This document shows positions 13,164-15,491 of a stretch of DNA of 15,491 nucleotides, piece by piece. The DNA comes from an uncultured Veillonella sp. Its GTDB lineage: Bacteria; Bacillota; Negativicutes; Veillonellales; Veillonellaceae. The stretch covers positions 1 to 15,491 of the forward strand of contig NZ_CALLVP010000014.1 of NCBI RefSeq assembly GCF_938010505.1. Direction: 5' to 3'. The first letter of the stretch is position 1, and each line of letters starts with the position of its first letter. Made by a program: the position numbers and the translations under genes. The notes beneath the pieces were generated by a model. It saw nothing but the letters and a program-made list of their open reading frames with translations, was not told the DNA's origin and made no database searches.

Positions 13164-14624
13164 TTATTTTTCCACAGTATCTTCAATCGGAGTAGGAGGT
13201 ACGGAGGAGTCTGTAGTTTGACCATCACCCCACCATACGATGCCGTACGTGTGGTTTAGAATAGAACGGTTAAATACTGGCGTTTCAATACCTGCCTTAC
13301 GTTGTTTAATATAGTCATCGAGGGCAAGACCTGCTGTGCGCCCCATACGTACGATGGAACTTACGTTAGTTAATACTAAGAAAGCCATGAATAAATCGGC
13401 TAGATTCCATACAAGATCTAGAGAGGCAATAGAGCCCACAAATGTCATAAGAATTACGCCAATCCGGAACAAATGTAGGTAGAATCGTTTATTTGTTAAG
13501 TGGCTAATATTGATTTCACCGTAGTAATAGTTACCAATTAAGGAACTAAAGGAGAACATAACGATGAAAATGGCTACGGCTGTAGGAGCCCAAGAACCAA
13601 GCTGTTGAGCTAGGTTATGTTGTACAAGAGCAATACCTGTTAGACCTGTAGTACTGTAATCACCCACGATGAGTACTATGAAAGCAGAAGCTGTACAAAT
13701 GATGAAGGTATCAAGAAATACGCCGAATGCTTGTACAAGCCCTTGTTCGACAGGGTGGTTAACAGCAGCAGTAGCGGCTGCATTTGGAACAGAACCCTCA
13801 CCGGCTTCGTTAGAGAAGAGCCCCCGTTTGATACCATTCATGACAGTAGCACCTAATAAGCCACCACCTGCTGCAACAGGCTCGAATGCGGAGGAGAAAA
13901 TAGTATAGATTACATGTGGGAATTGGGTGATATTCATAATTACCACGAATAATGCAGTAGTAATGTATAGAATCGCCATGATAGGAACGATGATTTCAGA
14001 TGCTTTTGCAACGCGGTTGATACCACCGAAAATGATAATGCCAAGAAGGACTGCCACTACAGCACCTGTATAGGATACATCAAGGTTGAAGACCTGGAGA
14101 GATGCAGCCAATGTATTGGCTTGTACAGAATTGTAAATCCAACCATATGTAATACTGATTAAAATAGCAAATAGAACAGATAACGCTTTGTTGTTTAGAC
14201 CATAGCGAATATAGTAAGCTGGTCCACCATAGAAACCGCCTTTAGCGACAGGCTCTTTGTAGATTTGTGCCAATGTAGATTCGATGAAGCCAGTGGCAGC
14301 ACCGATGAGTGCGATAACCCACATCCAGAAAATAGCACCAGGGCCACCAAGTACAACGGCAATCGCTATACCTGCGATGTTACCAACACCTACACGAGAT
14401 GCGGTACTAACACAGAATGCTTGAAATGAAGATACATGGTTTTTTTCTGTAGAACTACCTGCGCCGTTAATTACGAGGCGAATCATTTCTTTAATCATGC
14501 GAATCTGTACAAAATTCGTTGTCATGGTAAAGAAGAGACCTGCACCGATGAGAATAAAAATGATGAGATAACTCCATAAATAACCGTTTATGGTGGATAT
14601 AGCATCATTGAGCATTGCTTCCAT
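13164..14624 (-). CDS. Sodium:alanine/glycine symporter, AGCS family
   Basis: This inner-membrane secondary transporter takes up alanine or glycine with Na+ (or H+). The 486-aa protein has about 11 hydrophobic helices. It carries the AGCS signatures: RVGVGNIAGIAIAVVLGGPG (about residues 77-96) followed by AIFWMWVIALIGAATGFIES, and GLFSNEAGEGSVPNAAATAA (NEAG at 272-275). AAAGGGA lies 6 nt before the ATG; an internal ATG at codon 4 is less well placed. A strong promoter (TTTACA, 17 nt, TGATACAAT) lies close upstream, directly after the terminator of the GntR-type regulator gene, so the symporter is its own transcript. The C-terminal tail (about 440-486) is hydrophilic and cytoplasmic. Alanine, glycine or another small amino acid cannot be told apart by sequence; the neighbouring glutamate dehydrogenase fits amino-acid use. 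Confidence 0.93.
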   Translation of the reverse strand: MEAMLNDAISTINGYLWSYLIIFILIGAGLFFTMTTNFVQIRMIKEMIRLVINGAGSSTEKNHVSSFQAFCVSTASRVGVGNIAGIAIAVVLGGPGAIFWMWVIALIGAATGFIESTLAQIYKEPVAKGGFYGGPAYYIRYGLNNKALSVLFAILISITYGWIYNSVQANTLAASLQVFNLDVSYTGAVVAVLLGIIIFGGINRVAKASEIIVPIMAILYITTALFVVIMNITQFPHVIYTIFSSAFEPVAAGGGLLGATVMNGIKRGLFSNEAGEGSVPNAAATAAVNHPVEQGLVQAFGVFLDTFIICTASAFIVLIVGDYSTTGLTGIALVQHNLAQQLGSWAPTAVAIFIVMFSFSSLIGNYYYGEINISHLTNKRFYLHLFRIGVILMTFVGSIASLDLVWNLADLFMAFLVLTNVSSIVRMGRTAGLALDDYIKQRKAGIETPVFNRSILNHTYGIVWWGDGQTTDSSVPPTPIEDTVEK

Positions 14625-14668
14625 AAAAACTCCCTTTCCTATAAAAAATTCATATAATAATTAATGAT

Positions 14669-14697
14669 ATTGTATCAATTTCTATAGACTATGTAAA
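14669..14697 (-). promoter_or_regulatory. Promoter of the symporter gene
   Basis: On the minus strand TTTACA (plus 14692-14697) and TACAAT (plus 14669-14674) are spaced 17 nt, with a TGn extension before the -10. This is one of the best promoter matches in the window. Its -35 begins 2 nt after the upstream gene's terminator stem. Confidence 0.75.
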
Positions 14698-14699
14698 AC

Positions 14700-14729
14700 A
14701 AAAATCCTTCACAAATAGGAAGGATTTTT
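14700..14729 (-). terminator. Terminator of the GntR-family regulator gene
   Basis: An 11-bp stem AAAAATCCTTC / GAAGGATTTTT with an 8-nt loop begins about 30 nt after the regulator's stop codon. On the minus strand it is followed by GTTTTA. Confidence 0.8.
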
Positions 14730-14760
14730 ACTTTGTATAATATTTTTATAGGATGTTTTT

Positions 14761-15453
14761 TTATGCTTTAGTAAATTCTTGTGATTCTTCCATTCCTTGC
14801 AACAAGGTTTGTTCGGAATGTTCCATGTGAATTCGAGCTAGTTTACGAGCTTGTGCTGCATTGTGAGCGGCAATGGCTTCCACTAATTGACGATGTTCCT
14901 CCCAAGTTTTTCTAAGTCGACCAGGTTGATTCATAGAGAAACTGCGGAAGCGATAGGTTTGCTCACGTAAGTTGTGAACGATGTCTGCTAATCTTTCGTT
15001 ACGAGAAGCGCGGTAGAGGACTTCGTGGAACTCTACATCCGCAGCGACAACGGATTCCATATTTTTGTTTTCCATATGATCGCCGATTTCTACGAGCATT
15101 CTCTCCAAGGTTTCGATTTCCTCTTCCGTAATGCGTTCTGCCGCAAGGCCTGCTGCAAGTTCTTCTAGGGCAGAGCGAATTTCAAATACTTGAGTGATAT
15201 CCTTTAAAGAAATATTGGCAACGTAAGTGCCGCGGCGAGGAACCATAACGACAAAGCCTTCTAGTTCTAGTTTGCGAATGGCTTCACGAATTGGTGTACG
15301 ACTTACGCCCAACTGTTCGGCGAGAGGGATTTCCATAAGTCGTTCTCCGGGTTTTAACACTCCATCTTGGATGGCTTGGCGCAATGTTTCACTTACAACT
15401 TCTCTTAGTGGTTTATACGCATCGAGTCGTATAGGTTGTAACCGTTTTGTCAT
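14761..15453 (-). CDS. GntR-family transcriptional regulator, FadR/FCD subfamily
   Basis: This 230-aa protein is a ligand-responsive DNA-binding regulator. The N-terminal winged helix-turn-helix (about 10-77) has LREVVSETLRQAIQDGVLKPGERL, then LAEQLGVSRTPIREAIRKLE and the wing PRRGTYVA. The all-helical FCD domain (about 85-215) keeps the metal/ligand-site residues Asp139, His143, His187 and His209, so it probably binds a metal-bound carboxylate. The start is set at the ATG at 15453, because AGGAGG lies 7 nt upstream; an ATG seven codons earlier would place this ribosome binding site inside the gene. Its natural targets may be the symporter next to it or an upstream gene outside the window. 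The ligand is unknown; small organic or amino acids are usual for the subfamily. Confidence 0.92.
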   Translation of the reverse strand: MTKRLQPIRLDAYKPLREVVSETLRQAIQDGVLKPGERLMEIPLAEQLGVSRTPIREAIRKLELEGFVVMVPRRGTYVANISLKDITQVFEIRSALEELAAGLAAERITEEEIETLERMLVEIGDHMENKNMESVVAADVEFHEVLYRASRNERLADIVHNLREQTYRFRSFSMNQPGRLRKTWEEHRQLVEAIAAHNAAQARKLARIHMEHSEQTLLQGMEESQEFTKA

Positions 15454-15491
15454 ACTAAGTCCTCCTGTGTACATGTTTTAGTAATGAGTGA

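Noticed and set aside
15454..15474. Longer GntR-family protein starting at 15474
   Set aside because: The AGGAGG ribosome binding site would lie inside the coding region, and no comparable site precedes the earlier ATG.
1..15491. CRISPR array, tRNA or rRNA genes, integrase or transposase
   Set aside because: None was seen on reading both strands. Direct repeats are few, short and not regularly spaced.

Overview
The window looks like chromosomal DNA from a low-GC anaerobe of the Negativicutes, most likely Veillonella or a close relative. This is inferred from codon use, the strong AGGAGG-type ribosome binding sites (several serving TTG starts), and the gene content: peptide/nickel-type ABC transport, glutamate dehydrogenase, an Na+/alanine-type symporter and queuosine salvage. 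No rRNA, tRNA, CRISPR array, transposase or phage gene was seen.

Left part (1-3830). The window opens inside an ABC transporter ATPase of the OppF/DppF/NikE type, closed by a strong terminator. A separately transcribed lipoprotein substrate-binding protein (1158-2711) of the peptide/nickel family follows. Its leader holds three palindromes, one resembling the operator of CsoR/RcnR-family metal sensors. A perfect 32-bp palindromic terminator separates it from a convergent gene for a membrane-anchored helical protein of unknown function (2844-3773).

Centre (3850-9590). Two divergent extended -10 promoters drive the membrane protein leftward and a two-gene unit rightward. That unit is a 967-aa PLD-nuclease/SF2-helicase/DUF3427-like protein followed 8 nt later by a MutT-like Nudix hydrolase. 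The helicase is clearly more AT-rich than its neighbours and the pair is the best candidate here for a defence or DNA-repair module. Next come a two-domain rhodanese sulfurtransferase with a small two-helix membrane protein, and exodeoxyribonuclease III (xthA).

Queuosine region (9710-11525). queC (preQ0 synthase) and queT (queuosine-precursor transporter) are separated by almost 500 nt of non-coding DNA. It contains (a) a nested set of long-range inverted repeats from 10443 to 10781, including a 20-bp helix, which looks like a large structured RNA I cannot identify; and (b) directly before queT, a preQ1-I-like hairpin with an A-rich tail, a 9-nt antiterminator match and an intrinsic terminator, together forming a plausible riboswitch attenuator.

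Right part (11555-15453, all leftward). A Glu/Leu/Phe/Val-type glutamate dehydrogenase (gdhA), an AGCS-family sodium:alanine/glycine symporter and a GntR/FadR-type regulator lie in a row. Each has its own terminator or promoter, so this is amino-acid catabolism and uptake beside a local regulator rather than one operon.
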